DNA from: Allohahella sp002354735
Lineage (GTDB): Bacteria > Pseudomonadota > Gammaproteobacteria > Pseudomonadales > Oleiphilaceae
DNA: 64,000 nt
Assembly (NCBI RefSeq): GCF_047946665.1
Contig: NZ_CP172312.1
Span: 1,736,001 to 1,800,000, forward strand
Direction: 5' to 3'
A program made the position numbers and the translations under genes. Below the pieces are notes generated by a model, which ran no database searches, was not told the DNA's origin, and saw nothing but the letters and a program-made list of their open reading frames with translations. Positions 8,760 through 16,582 of the stretch are shown here, one piece after another (positions within the stretch are counted from its first letter, which is position 1; each line of letters begins with the position of its first letter).

Positions 8760-9932
8760 ATGCAAGACCTCAGGACTACAACCCTCCCCCTCGTTGCCGC
8801 GCTAGTTTTGACCGCGCCGCTCAGCTATGCCGATACCGATAAGCTCACCGTCATGAGCCGCAATGTTTATCTTGGCGCCGATATCTTCAAAGTTGTTCAG
8901 GCTGCGATGACAGATCCTGCCACGGTTCCGCTCGCAGTCACGGCTGCGTTCCAGGAGGTCCAGCAGACCGACTTCACCCAGCGCGCCGAAGCGTTGGCTG
9001 ATGAAATCAGACGATATCGACCTGATGCAATAGGATTACAGGAGGTTTCGACCTTCTACACACAAACGCCGAGCGACTTTGGCTACGCCTCCCAGGGCTA
9101 TCCGGAGCAGGCTGCCGACACCCTCTATCTGGATTATCTGACGGTACTGCAGGCGGCGCTTGAAGCTCGTGGGCTGCACTACACAGTGGCCGCAAGCGTC
9201 ACCAACGCCGACATAGAAGTGCCCATGGTCACTGGCATGTCTGAAAGTGGCCCCGAGCTCAGCGACCTGCGGATGGTCGACCACGACGTCATCCTGGTCA
9301 GCCGGAAAACAATGGCGTCGAACCCGCTCACCGGCAACTACACCCATAACGCTGCGGTCGACGTGGCCGGCACCAGCCTCGAGTTCACGCGCGGTTACAC
9401 CGCAGTCGACATTACCGTCAAAGGCGATACGTTCCGCTTCGTGAACACCCACCTAGAAACTGGCGGCTCCGAGCCATTCAAGTCGCTGCAGGCGGTCCAG
9501 ATGACCGAGCTGCTTGGAATCATGGAGATGACCAACACCAATGGCGTGCCGACGATTCTGGTTGGGGACTTCAATAGCGCGCCCGGTGAAGCGCCGTTCA
9601 TTTCAGCCTCAGGCATTCCTGGACTTGATGGCCTGGATCTCGTACCGCCTTACCTGCAGGCAACGGGCAGCGGATACGCCGACACATGGCTCAAGCAACG
9701 CAGACCTGGCGCTGGGTTGACCTGCTGCTTCAGCTCGACAGTCAATGATCCGGATTCTGAATTGTCAGAGCGAATCGACCACATCTTTCTGTCGACCCCT
9801 GCGCGGACTCGAGTCAAGGTGCGGGCCACTGTAGTTGGTGATGAAGTTTTCGATATGACACCCGGCGGACTGTGGCCATCCGATCACGCTGGCGTAGTCG
9901 CTCGCATCATGCTCAAGACCAGAGGCCGCTAG
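8760..9932 (+). CDS. Exported endonuclease/exonuclease/phosphatase-fold hydrolase
   Basis: This is a 390-aa protein with a signal peptide (LPLVAALVLTAPLSYA) followed by the DNase I-like metal-dependent phosphoesterase fold. Family motifs are visible in order: SRNVYLGADI (metal-ligand Asn), GLQEVSTF (metal-ligand Glu), NTHLETGG (His-containing block), LVGDFNSAPGE (Asp/Asn pair), RIDHIFLS and WPSDHAGVVARI (catalytic Asp-His). All key residues look intact, so an active extracytoplasmic phosphodiesterase, phosphatase or nuclease is likely. The substrate could be DNA, a sphingomyelin-like lipid or another phosphoester, and is not decided by the sequence. It is a single gene, with a hairpin terminator after it. 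Confidence 0.88.
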   Translation: MQDLRTTTLPLVAALVLTAPLSYADTDKLTVMSRNVYLGADIFKVVQAAMTDPATVPLAVTAAFQEVQQTDFTQRAEALADEIRRYRPDAIGLQEVSTFYTQTPSDFGYASQGYPEQAADTLYLDYLTVLQAALEARGLHYTVAASVTNADIEVPMVTGMSESGPELSDLRMVDHDVILVSRKTMASNPLTGNYTHNAAVDVAGTSLEFTRGYTAVDITVKGDTFRFVNTHLETGGSEPFKSLQAVQMTELLGIMEMTNTNGVPTILVGDFNSAPGEAPFISASGIPGLDGLDLVPPYLQATGSGYADTWLKQRRPGAGLTCCFSSTVNDPDSELSERIDHIFLSTPARTRVKVRATVVGDEVFDMTPGGLWPSDHAGVVARIMLKTRGR

Positions 9933-9966
9933 CGACGGCGAATTCCTTAGTCGACAGCACCACGAC

Positions 9967-10004
9967 CGCCGGGCCGACGTCTACTGTGTGACGTCGGCCC
10001 GGCG
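9967..10004. terminator. Perfect 15-bp hairpin between convergent genes
   Basis: CGCCGGGCCGACGTC and GACGTCGGCCCGGCG flank an 8-nt loop with no mismatch. The downstream T-tract is short (gattt). The hairpin overlaps the last codons of the minus-strand solute-binding protein gene and closes both convergent genes. Confidence 0.7.
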
Positions 10005-10826
10005 ATTTGGGGCTTTAGAGCCGAGCTGCCCCTCGTTTAAAAGCGCGGATATCGCGGCGTCGAATCGATGGACGATTGTCTCTGGCACATGAAGGCCAAA
10101 CATGAGCTGCATGGGCTCGGGCACCGCCTCACTGATCACGTAGACCGATAGCGCGGCCGATGCCTGCCCCACGTGCTCGATCGCCACAAGATCTTCAACC
10201 AGATAGCCCTCGATTCGGCCGATCCGCAGCATTTCCAGGAGCTGGTCATCACTGCCGACCTCGATGATCTGATCACTACCGAAGGCCCTGTAGGTAGACT
10301 CCAGGCTGTCGCCATAGTGTGAGCCGCGCACGACACCCAGCCTGTTTCTGCTGCCTTGTACAGACGATTGGCTCAGCCACGCCTTCAAGGATTTCACACG
10401 ATCCTCTTCAGCCGAGACAGTGCGAGTGATCAGACGCATATGCTCGAATCGATAGGGCACTGAAAAACGCGCATATTTCTCCCGGCCGGGTGTTCTGGTG
10501 GCGGCGTACAGCATATCGATTTTCTGCTGCTCCAGCAGTGTGAGCCCGCGCACCCAGGGCACATCGATGTAGATGAGCTCGCACTGCGCGGCATTCGCCA
10601 GCTGTTCTAGCAGGCGGTACTCCTCGCCCGCCAGCCCCCCGTTTTCACGATAGATGTAGGGCGACCAATCTTCCCAGCCAACACGGAGGGCGCAGGGTGC
10701 ATCCAATTTCTTCGCCGCGTGAACCAGAGCCGATCCAACGATCATGGACGACAGCACACTCACCACAAGTCTTTCGCAGAACCTGATCACCGGTATGATG
10801 CTCAAGTCAGGCCGAAGCTCATTCAT
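9981..10826 (-). CDS. Family-3 periplasmic solute-binding protein
   Basis: This is a substrate-binding domain of the bacterial family-3 extracellular solute-binding type (about 281 aa), usually for amino acids or related small ligands. The ATG at 10826 is preferred because it overlaps the stop of the upstream gene (coupled translation) and places a hydrophobic signal segment (LVVSVLSSMIVGSALVHA) near the N-terminus. Family features are the opening strand LRVGWEDWSPYIY, the GGLAGEEYRLLEQL block, DMLYAATRTPGREKYARFS, and the later GSDQIIEVGSDDQLLEMLRI. No permease or ATPase is adjacent, so it may act as an orphan sensor or with distant transporter genes. Confidence 0.82.
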   Translation of the reverse strand: MNELRPDLSIIPVIRFCERLVVSVLSSMIVGSALVHAAKKLDAPCALRVGWEDWSPYIYRENGGLAGEEYRLLEQLANAAQCELIYIDVPWVRGLTLLEQQKIDMLYAATRTPGREKYARFSVPYRFEHMRLITRTVSAEEDRVKSLKAWLSQSSVQGSRNRLGVVRGSHYGDSLESTYRAFGSDQIIEVGSDDQLLEMLRIGRIEGYLVEDLVAIEHVGQASAALSVYVISEAVPEPMQLMFGLHVPETIVHRFDAAISALLNEGQLGSKAPNRRADVTQ

Positions 10827-11244
10827 TGGTAGAATGGCTAACTGTTTCGCGGCGGTCCGACGAATGATTGATGCCATCGGTGGTCGGGATGTCACCCAGC
10901 TCAAAGGGCCGCACACCTTCAAGGCAGGCAACATTGACAGCAAACAGCTGCGGATTAGACCGCCGCTGATGGTGGGTATAGATGCCGCAATTCGAGCAGA
11001 AATAGTGTTTCGCCACCTTGGTATTGAACTGGTAGAGCGTTAGCGCATCCTGGCCTTTGGTGATTCGGAAATCGTCAAGCGGCACCGATGCCACAATGGC
11101 CCCGCGCCGGCTGCACATCGAGCAGTTACAGCGGCTCAGATCGTTCAGTCCATTGGGTAGATTTACCTCGAACTGGACGAGGCCACAGTGGCAGCTGCCC
11201 TGACAAAGATCTTCCAGTGAAACGAGCTCTCTCACGTTGGTCAT
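10819..11244 (-). CDS. GFA-fold zinc protein (glutathione-dependent formaldehyde-activating-like)
   Basis: This small zinc protein (141 aa) belongs to the GFA/CENP-V fold family. Cysteines follow the family pattern: CHC at residues 18-20, CNCSMC at 39-44 and CSNC at 83-86, giving a structural and a catalytic-type zinc site. Start 11244 is chosen because AAGGA lies 7 nt upstream; ATG 11265 is an in-frame alternative. Family members were first linked to S-hydroxymethyl-glutathione formation, but many have no proven activity. The 3' end overlaps the start of the solute-binding protein gene by 8 nt. Confidence 0.9.
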   Translation of the reverse strand: MTNVRELVSLEDLCQGSCHCGLVQFEVNLPNGLNDLSRCNCSMCSRRGAIVASVPLDDFRITKGQDALTLYQFNTKVAKHYFCSNCGIYTHHQRRSNPQLFAVNVACLEGVRPFELGDIPTTDGINHSSDRRETVSHSTNE

Positions 11245-11345
11245 CTGTTCTTCCTTACTGGACATCACGATTCTTTTCGGCAAGCGCTCCTGAGCATGAA
11301 GACTGGGAACATCAAGACCATCGCCTAATAGATTACGAGGGCAAC

Positions 11346-11711
11346 GTGCCTAAAACAATAACTTGTGATGCTCAGCAGCCCTCTGCGAAGCCGTCCACTT
11401 TCAGCACGTGCCTGATCACGATTGCCACATTTGGTGTGGGACTTGTCGCAATCAGCCTCTTGCTTGAGGAGCAGATATTCATGCTGCTAGGCGCGCCGGC
11501 CGAGCTCTTCGACATGATGGCTCTCTATTTTCCTATCGTTGCCTTGGCGATGCCTATACAGCTGATGTCGGTGGTGCCGTATTACTTCATTCGAGTAGAG
11601 GGCCGGCCGATACATGCGACCAGCGCGCTGGTGACGGGTTCATTGGCGAATATCTTGTTGAACGCGCGCTTTGTCGCTTACCTGGGCTACAGGCTTGCTG
11701 CCGCTGCATAA
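11346..11711 (+). pseudogene. Remnant of a MATE-family efflux transporter
   Basis: The open frame encodes about 105 residues resembling an internal piece of a MATE multidrug/sodium exporter: FGVGLVAISLLLEEQIFMLL, then GAPAELFDMMALYFPIVALA, YYFIRVEGRP and SLANILLNARFVAYLGY. MATE proteins have about 450 residues and 12 helices, and only about three helices remain here. The piece stops just before the Dab aminotransferase gene. It is probably a decay relic at the border of the siderophore island. Confidence 0.6.
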
Positions 11712-11775
11712 GCGCTTGACCACCACCACAATCCTTCGCGGAACATATTACGTTCAATTTTTCTCTTTCAGAGCG

Positions 11776-13182
11776 TTAAGCTCTATCAAGACTACTGGCA
11801 GCGCAATAGAGAATCTGCGTTACGTGGTTAAGCTCCTTGTCCGAGATGTTGAGTGGGGGTAACAAGCGTACCGTTGCGCCGTGCCGACCACCCAGCTCGA
11901 GTATGAGCCCGCGCTCGAGGCAGGCCCGCTGGAATGCGCTCGCTCGCGCACTATCGGTAGCAGGGTTACCATCACTCGACGGCTTAGCCGGATCGATGAT
12001 TTCCATTCCGAGCATAAGCCCTCTTCCCCGCACATGACCGACCCAGCCAAATTCCGACTGCAGGTCAAGCAGGGCTTTTTTCAGTTGGCGACCCGCCGCC
12101 TCGGCCCGCAGATCCAGCCGCTCCTGTTTGACGTGGCGAAGCGTGGCGGTGCCGGCAGCCATGGCCAGCTGATTGCCACGAAACGTACCAGCGTGTGCCC
12201 CTGGCTGCCATTGATCCAGCTCTTCCCGATAGAGGGTTACAGCCAGTGGAAGGCCGCCGCCTATGGCCTTCGAGAGGGTAATGACATCAGGCGTAATGCC
12301 ACTGTGCTCAAAGGCAAACATCTTGCCGCTACGGCCGATGCCACTTTGAATTTCATCAAGTATAAGCGGAATACCATAGGCCTCCGTGAGCGCCCGCACG
12401 CCTTGCAGCCATGTATCGGGCGCAGGTACCACGCCGCCCTCACCCTGTATGGCTTCGAGTATCATCGCCGCCGGCTGAGCGATACCGCCTTGCGGATCTT
12501 CCAGTAGCTGACTGAGATAACGCAGATTGAGGTCGATCGAGCGCTCACCCTGCTCACCAAAGGGGCAGCGATACTCGCTGGGATATGGCAGAAATTGCAC
12601 ACCTGCCAACAGTCCACCCAGGGCGCTTTTCGGACCTAGATTACCGCTGAGAGAGAGCGTGCCCAGGGTCATGCCGTGGTAGCCGCCTTGAAAAGCCAGC
12701 ACGCCATGCCGAGCAGTGGCCGTACGTGTGAGCTTCAGCGCCGCTTCCACGGCGTCTGCGCCGCTTGGACCGCAAAACTGAATCCGCGCCTTGGCCGCAA
12801 ACTCGGACGGTAGGCAGCTCATGAGCTCCTGAACGAAGGCGTCCTTGACGGGTGTACTGAGATCGAGGGTATGCAATGGCAACCCAGAGGCCAGCGCCTT
12901 CTGCAAGGCTTCGATGACAACCGGATGGTTGTGGCCCAGCGCCAGTGTGCCAGCACCGGCAAGGCAATCAATGAAAACCTGGCCACGGGAATCCTCCACA
13001 TAGATGCCGTGGGCGCGCTCGAGTACCAGCGGAATTCTCCTGGGATAGCTCCTTGCATTGGACTCCTGCTGGGACTGACGCTCCAGAATAGCGTTCGTTT
13101 CCAGCGAATAGAGCTTCGAAAGCCCTGTGTGGCGTCGCTTCATCTCTTCGACTGGACTCAACACGGCACTGAAGGCATTCAT
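11776..13182 (-). CDS. dat: L-2,4-diaminobutyrate:2-oxoglutarate 4-aminotransferase
   Basis: This PLP-dependent class III aminotransferase (468 aa) makes L-2,4-diaminobutyrate from aspartate semialdehyde and glutamate. Motifs: GPSGADAVEAALK (138-150), FQGGYHGMTLGTLSLSG (165-180), LILDEIQSGIGRSGK with Asp276, and LSKAIGGG with the PLP lysine Lys305. The length and the N-terminal ESNARSYPRRIP segment fit the Dab aminotransferase branch (PvdH/Dat) rather than ornithine or GABA transaminases. An AGAGGAC ribosome-binding site precedes the ATG. Context supports the call strongly: two adenylation domains in the adjacent NRPS carry the Dab specificity code. It lies downstream of the TonB receptor gene on the same strand but behind a terminator, so it may be partly uncoupled. 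Confidence 0.9.
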   Translation of the reverse strand: MNAFSAVLSPVEEMKRRHTGLSKLYSLETNAILERQSQQESNARSYPRRIPLVLERAHGIYVEDSRGQVFIDCLAGAGTLALGHNHPVVIEALQKALASGLPLHTLDLSTPVKDAFVQELMSCLPSEFAAKARIQFCGPSGADAVEAALKLTRTATARHGVLAFQGGYHGMTLGTLSLSGNLGPKSALGGLLAGVQFLPYPSEYRCPFGEQGERSIDLNLRYLSQLLEDPQGGIAQPAAMILEAIQGEGGVVPAPDTWLQGVRALTEAYGIPLILDEIQSGIGRSGKMFAFEHSGITPDVITLSKAIGGGLPLAVTLYREELDQWQPGAHAGTFRGNQLAMAAGTATLRHVKQERLDLRAEAAGRQLKKALLDLQSEFGWVGHVRGRGLMLGMEIIDPAKPSSDGNPATDSARASAFQRACLERGLILELGGRHGATVRLLPPLNISDKELNHVTQILYCAASSLDRA

Positions 13183-13201
13183 CGTTTATCGTCCTCTTCT
13201 G

Positions 13202-13230
13202 AAAAAAGGAGCAGGTCTTGCACCCGCTCC
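13202..13230 (-). terminator. Rho-independent terminator after the TonB-dependent receptor gene
   Basis: On the minus strand, GGAGCGGGT and ACCTGCTCC pair over 9 bp (one G-T) around a 5-nt loop and are followed directly by six T. It lies between the receptor stop and the dat start. Confidence 0.8.
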
Positions 13231-13247
13231 ACAAGGTTTATCCAACG

Positions 13248-15446
13248 CTAGAAGTTGTACCGCGCTGCCAGCCCGGCTGTGCGCGGTGCCCCAGCGTCTG
13301 CAGTCGATTCATCCTGATTGTTGGTCATGTACTGCTCATCAAAGATATTTCTGACGTACGCTGTGAACAGGAACTGATCAACCTCATAGGTCGCCGAGGT
13401 ATTCCAGAGGAGATAGCTGTCGGTTCGCAGCTCGTCAGTGACCTGTTTATACATGGGTGAGGCTTCATCGGACTCTGTGACATAGACAGTAGTCGCATCG
13501 TCATGGAACACGGCTTCGAGGTTCAGGCTCAAGCCGTTCTCGAAGCGAAAGGTGCTGCCAGCCGTGGCCATCCAGGTGCGTGCGCCTTGAAAGTCCTGCC
13601 CAGTGAAGTCCTGGGTATCAGTCACAAAGTCTGTATATTCAGTGTCGTTGTAGGCAATGCCGGTATAGAGACTGATCAAGCGATTGACATCGAAGGCCAA
13701 CAAGGTCTCAACACCCTTGAGCTCGCTCTCGCCGGCATTCTCCACCTGAACACTGTCGGCATCAGCAGGATCCGTGAGCACCTCGACCTGCTGATCCTTC
13801 CAGTCGATCCAGAAGATATTGGCGGTGAGCCGCAGACGGTCAGCCATCCAGCCACCGCGATAGGCAATCTCGTAATTGTTCGTGTATTCCGGATCGAACT
13901 CGACCGACTCCTGCGTAGCCAGGTTGAATGATGCACCACCCGCGCGGTAGGCTCTCTGGGCAACAAAGCCGAGCGTCTGGTTATGAGCCAGCTCATAACT
14001 TATGCCAAGTTTCGGTAGCCACGCATCGTAGGTTGCTTCCGTGACTGTCGGGTCAGCAGCGCCCATGAACCCATCGATGAGTGCATCGGTATCGGGATCC
14101 AGGCCGTTAAAAGTGGTTACAGGCGCGATCGACGTGCTGTCGACGGTCTCATTGCGCTCCCGGTCATAACGCAAGCCGACGATCAACTCCCAGCGCGGCA
14201 TGAAGTCCCAATTGATTTCGCCGAACACAGCCGTATTCATCAACTCCGTGTCGCCAAATCTGTTGTAGTTGAAGCGGAAGCCGTCTTCATACACAGCGAG
14301 CAGGGCTTCTTCGCCCAGGAAGTCGACCACGGTCGTGCCCAGCACGTCTTCACGATCACGATCCGTCTTGGCGGCGTAGAGGCCAAAGTGCCCCCTGAAG
14401 CCCTCACCGTTGTCATAGCCCGCGCGCAATTCCTGCGAGAGCACTTGTTCTTCTTCGTTCAGGCTGGCGCCATCAGGCCGTGGCGAGGGACTCTGATCGA
14501 AGTCGATCAACCCTTCATAATCGGTCTGAGTGGCTGACGTGATGCTGGTGAGCGTCCAGTTTTCGTCAAGCCGCACGTCGATGGCGCTGGTGATTGCCGT
14601 CTGTTCCACTTTGTCGAAGGCATCGATGTTGGTGGCGACTTCGTAGAACTGTGGCACGCCGTCAACTTTGGATATTGACTGGTTGCCCTGACGATTCTTG
14701 CTGTGCTGCACAGTCAGCAGCGCTTCGACGGCGTCGGTAGGCAGCAGCAACAGCTTGCCACGCGTGTTGACGTTACGGAGCTCATTGGCGTCTTTTCGCA
14801 GAAACTCGTTGTAGATGTAGCCGTCCTCCTCCTGATAGTCGAAGGTCAGGCGCCCTGCCAGCGTATCGTCAATCAGCCCGCCGTTCACCATCAGTGAGCC
14901 GCCCTGCTCTCCATAGGTGCCAATGTTGGCCTGCACTGCCGCTCCGCGCTCGAAGGTTGGATCCTTGCTCTTGAGGTAGATCGCGCCTGCCATGGCATTA
15001 CGACCCTGTGTGGTCGACTGAGCACCCCGGAAAATCTCAACCTGCTCCATATCCCACAGTGAAGTGGGCGCCAGAGTAACCGCTCGGCGGCTTTGCAAAG
15101 CTTCATCGACGTAGACTGAAATCGCGTCGCTGGAGCCGGCACCCAGGCCATCGACGGGAATACCCCGGATACTGAAGGTTTCATTGCCTTCAGTCGTGAA
15201 CACGCCAGGCGTTCGCATCATGACGTCATGAAGAGACTCGTCTGCGTGCAGCTGCATTTCCTCGTCGGTGGCCACCGATACGCTCGATAGGGTGTCGTCC
15301 ACAGACCGCTCGATCTTTTCGCCCTTAATAATAATCGGCTCGAGTACAAATTCTTCGATTTCGGCGTTTTCCTGCGCGGTCGCACTGAAACTAGCGATAC
15401 CTGAGGCGACAGCTAACGTCAGCGCCTTTTGCTTGAACTGAACCAT
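13248..15446 (-). CDS. TonB-dependent ferric siderophore receptor
   Basis: This is an outer-membrane TonB-dependent receptor of 732 aa, presumed to import the ferric form of the adjacent NRPS product. ATG 15446 is chosen because it gives a proper signal peptide (MVQFKQKALTLAVASGIASF) and has AAAAGGA upstream. A TonB-box-like LEPIIIKG follows. The plug domain contains MRTPGVFTTEGNETFSIRGI and WDMEQVEIFRGAQSTTQGRN. The barrel ends in YTGIAYNDTEY, TFRFENGLSLNLEA and a C-terminal Phe (AARYNF). There is no N-terminal signalling extension, so FpvA-type surface signalling is not expected. A Fur box lies in the shared upstream region. Confidence 0.92.
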   Translation of the reverse strand: MVQFKQKALTLAVASGIASFSATAQENAEIEEFVLEPIIIKGEKIERSVDDTLSSVSVATDEEMQLHADESLHDVMMRTPGVFTTEGNETFSIRGIPVDGLGAGSSDAISVYVDEALQSRRAVTLAPTSLWDMEQVEIFRGAQSTTQGRNAMAGAIYLKSKDPTFERGAAVQANIGTYGEQGGSLMVNGGLIDDTLAGRLTFDYQEEDGYIYNEFLRKDANELRNVNTRGKLLLLPTDAVEALLTVQHSKNRQGNQSISKVDGVPQFYEVATNIDAFDKVEQTAITSAIDVRLDENWTLTSITSATQTDYEGLIDFDQSPSPRPDGASLNEEEQVLSQELRAGYDNGEGFRGHFGLYAAKTDRDREDVLGTTVVDFLGEEALLAVYEDGFRFNYNRFGDTELMNTAVFGEINWDFMPRWELIVGLRYDRERNETVDSTSIAPVTTFNGLDPDTDALIDGFMGAADPTVTEATYDAWLPKLGISYELAHNQTLGFVAQRAYRAGGASFNLATQESVEFDPEYTNNYEIAYRGGWMADRLRLTANIFWIDWKDQQVEVLTDPADADSVQVENAGESELKGVETLLAFDVNRLISLYTGIAYNDTEYTDFVTDTQDFTGQDFQGARTWMATAGSTFRFENGLSLNLEAVFHDDATTVYVTESDEASPMYKQVTDELRTDSYLLWNTSATYEVDQFLFTAYVRNIFDEQYMTNNQDESTADAGAPRTAGLAARYNF

Positions 15447-15510
15447 TATTCTGAGCGTCCTTTTCAATTTGAGATGAGTCACTGGCCGACGCACGGCCTA
15501 GGGGACAGCA

Positions 15511-15540
15511 TGAATCCCCCTCTTGTAAAAGGGGGGTTCA
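15511..15540. other. Stable hairpin in the receptor leader region
   Basis: TGAATCCCCC and GGGGGGTTCA pair over 10 bp (one G-T) around a 10-nt loop. The hairpin is 65-94 bp before the receptor ATG, between the receptor gene and the Fur box, so it would lie in the receptor 5' leader. No T-run follows on either strand, so it does not look like a plain terminator. Confidence 0.5.
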
Positions 15541-15588
15541 TCTGTGAAGACGCATAATAATTATGTACTTACGTATTGTAAAGCTAAA

Positions 15589-15603
15589 TGATAATGATTA
15601 GCA
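15589..15603. promoter_or_regulatory. Fur box, divergent receptor/hydroxylase control region
   Basis: TGATAATGATTAGCA matches the 7-1-7 Fur consensus TGATAATnATTATCA at 13 of 14 positions. It is 42 bp before the first biosynthetic gene and 143 bp before the receptor ATG, so one box could make both directions iron-repressed. Confidence 0.88.
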
Positions 15604-15644
15604 TTTGGCTTTGTTGATTGAGCGCTAACCAAAAGGGACTGTGA

Positions 15645-16562
15645 ATGAGTGGCTACCGCCCCCATCTACCACTAGTGATTTCAAGTGAGACAAAGGAAGC
15701 CCTCACCAGTATCACGGCTGAAACATCTGCTTTCGAACGGTTGCCAACTGTTGGCGCCATTCTTTACAGAAATTTTCGCCTCACCTCGCCGTTAGACTTC
15801 AAACGCTTCGCCTCAGGCTTCGGCAAAAACCTTGGCACCTACGAATTTGGCTCCACACCTCGCAGCAAGGTCTTTGCGGGCATCTACACCTCGACGGAAT
15901 ATCCTGCTCATCAGCGCATTCCCCTGCATAACGAGCAGTCGTACACCAGCCAGTGGCCGAGCCTGATTTGGTTTCATTGTATAAGACCAAGTGAAACCGG
16001 CGGGGAAACACCAATCGCCGACAGCCGGCTTGTATACCAGCGAATCCCTCAGGCCATTCGGGACGAGTTCACCGCAAAAGGCTTGCTCTATGTGCGTAAT
16101 TACAGTGCGGCGCTCGACTTGCCCTGGCAGCAGGTCTTCAACACCGATGATCCTTCAATGGTGGAGCGCTACTGCGCTGACCACGGCATAGAGTGGGCTT
16201 GGAAACAGGACGGTGAGTTGCAGACCCGCCAGCGGTGCCCTGCAGTGCTCCAACACCCGACTACGCATGAGTGGGTCTGGTTCAATCAGGCCCACCTGTT
16301 TCATAGCTCAGCGATAGAACCCTCGCTTCGCAAGACCTTGCTCGACACGGTGGGCGAGGAAAACCTGCCGCGCAACGTGTACTTTGGCGACGGCTCCCCC
16401 ATTGCTGACGCCGCACTCGAGGCCATCCGCAGTGTCTATGATCAGGCAGCTGTCGCGTTTCCATGGCAGGCCGGTGATGTCCTGATGTTGGACAACCTTC
16501 TCGTGGCCCATGGCCGCAATGCCTTTTCGGGCGAGCGGAAAGTTGTTGTAGCGATGGCTTAG
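15645..16562 (+). CDS. SyrP-like Fe(II)/2-oxoglutarate amino-acid beta-hydroxylase 1
   Basis: This is a TauD/SyrP-family non-haem iron dioxygenase (305 aa). SyrP relatives hydroxylate the beta-carbon of Asp or His while it is bound to an NRPS carrier domain, creating an iron-binding hydroxy-acid group. The 2-His-1-carboxylate site is visible as His95-x-Glu97 (PLHNEQSYT) and the distal His289 (AHGRNAFSGE). The Glu in place of Asp is usual in this family. An AAGGGA ribosome-binding site lies 6 nt before the ATG. It is the first gene of the biosynthetic run, just behind a Fur box. Unlike the second hydroxylase, it lacks the N-terminal RRKAVTI-type extension. Whether it acts on His or Asp is not settled. 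Confidence 0.85.
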   Translation: MSGYRPHLPLVISSETKEALTSITAETSAFERLPTVGAILYRNFRLTSPLDFKRFASGFGKNLGTYEFGSTPRSKVFAGIYTSTEYPAHQRIPLHNEQSYTSQWPSLIWFHCIRPSETGGETPIADSRLVYQRIPQAIRDEFTAKGLLYVRNYSAALDLPWQQVFNTDDPSMVERYCADHGIEWAWKQDGELQTRQRCPAVLQHPTTHEWVWFNQAHLFHSSAIEPSLRKTLLDTVGEENLPRNVYFGDGSPIADAALEAIRSVYDQAAVAFPWQAGDVLMLDNLLVAHGRNAFSGERKVVVAMA

Positions 16563-16582
16563 CGATGAGGGGAAACACGAAT

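Noticed and set aside
13248..15446. FpvA-like transcriptional signalling by the receptor
   Set aside because: The mature N-terminus starts almost directly with the TonB box and plug. The extra signalling domain is absent, and no sigma/anti-sigma pair is nearby.
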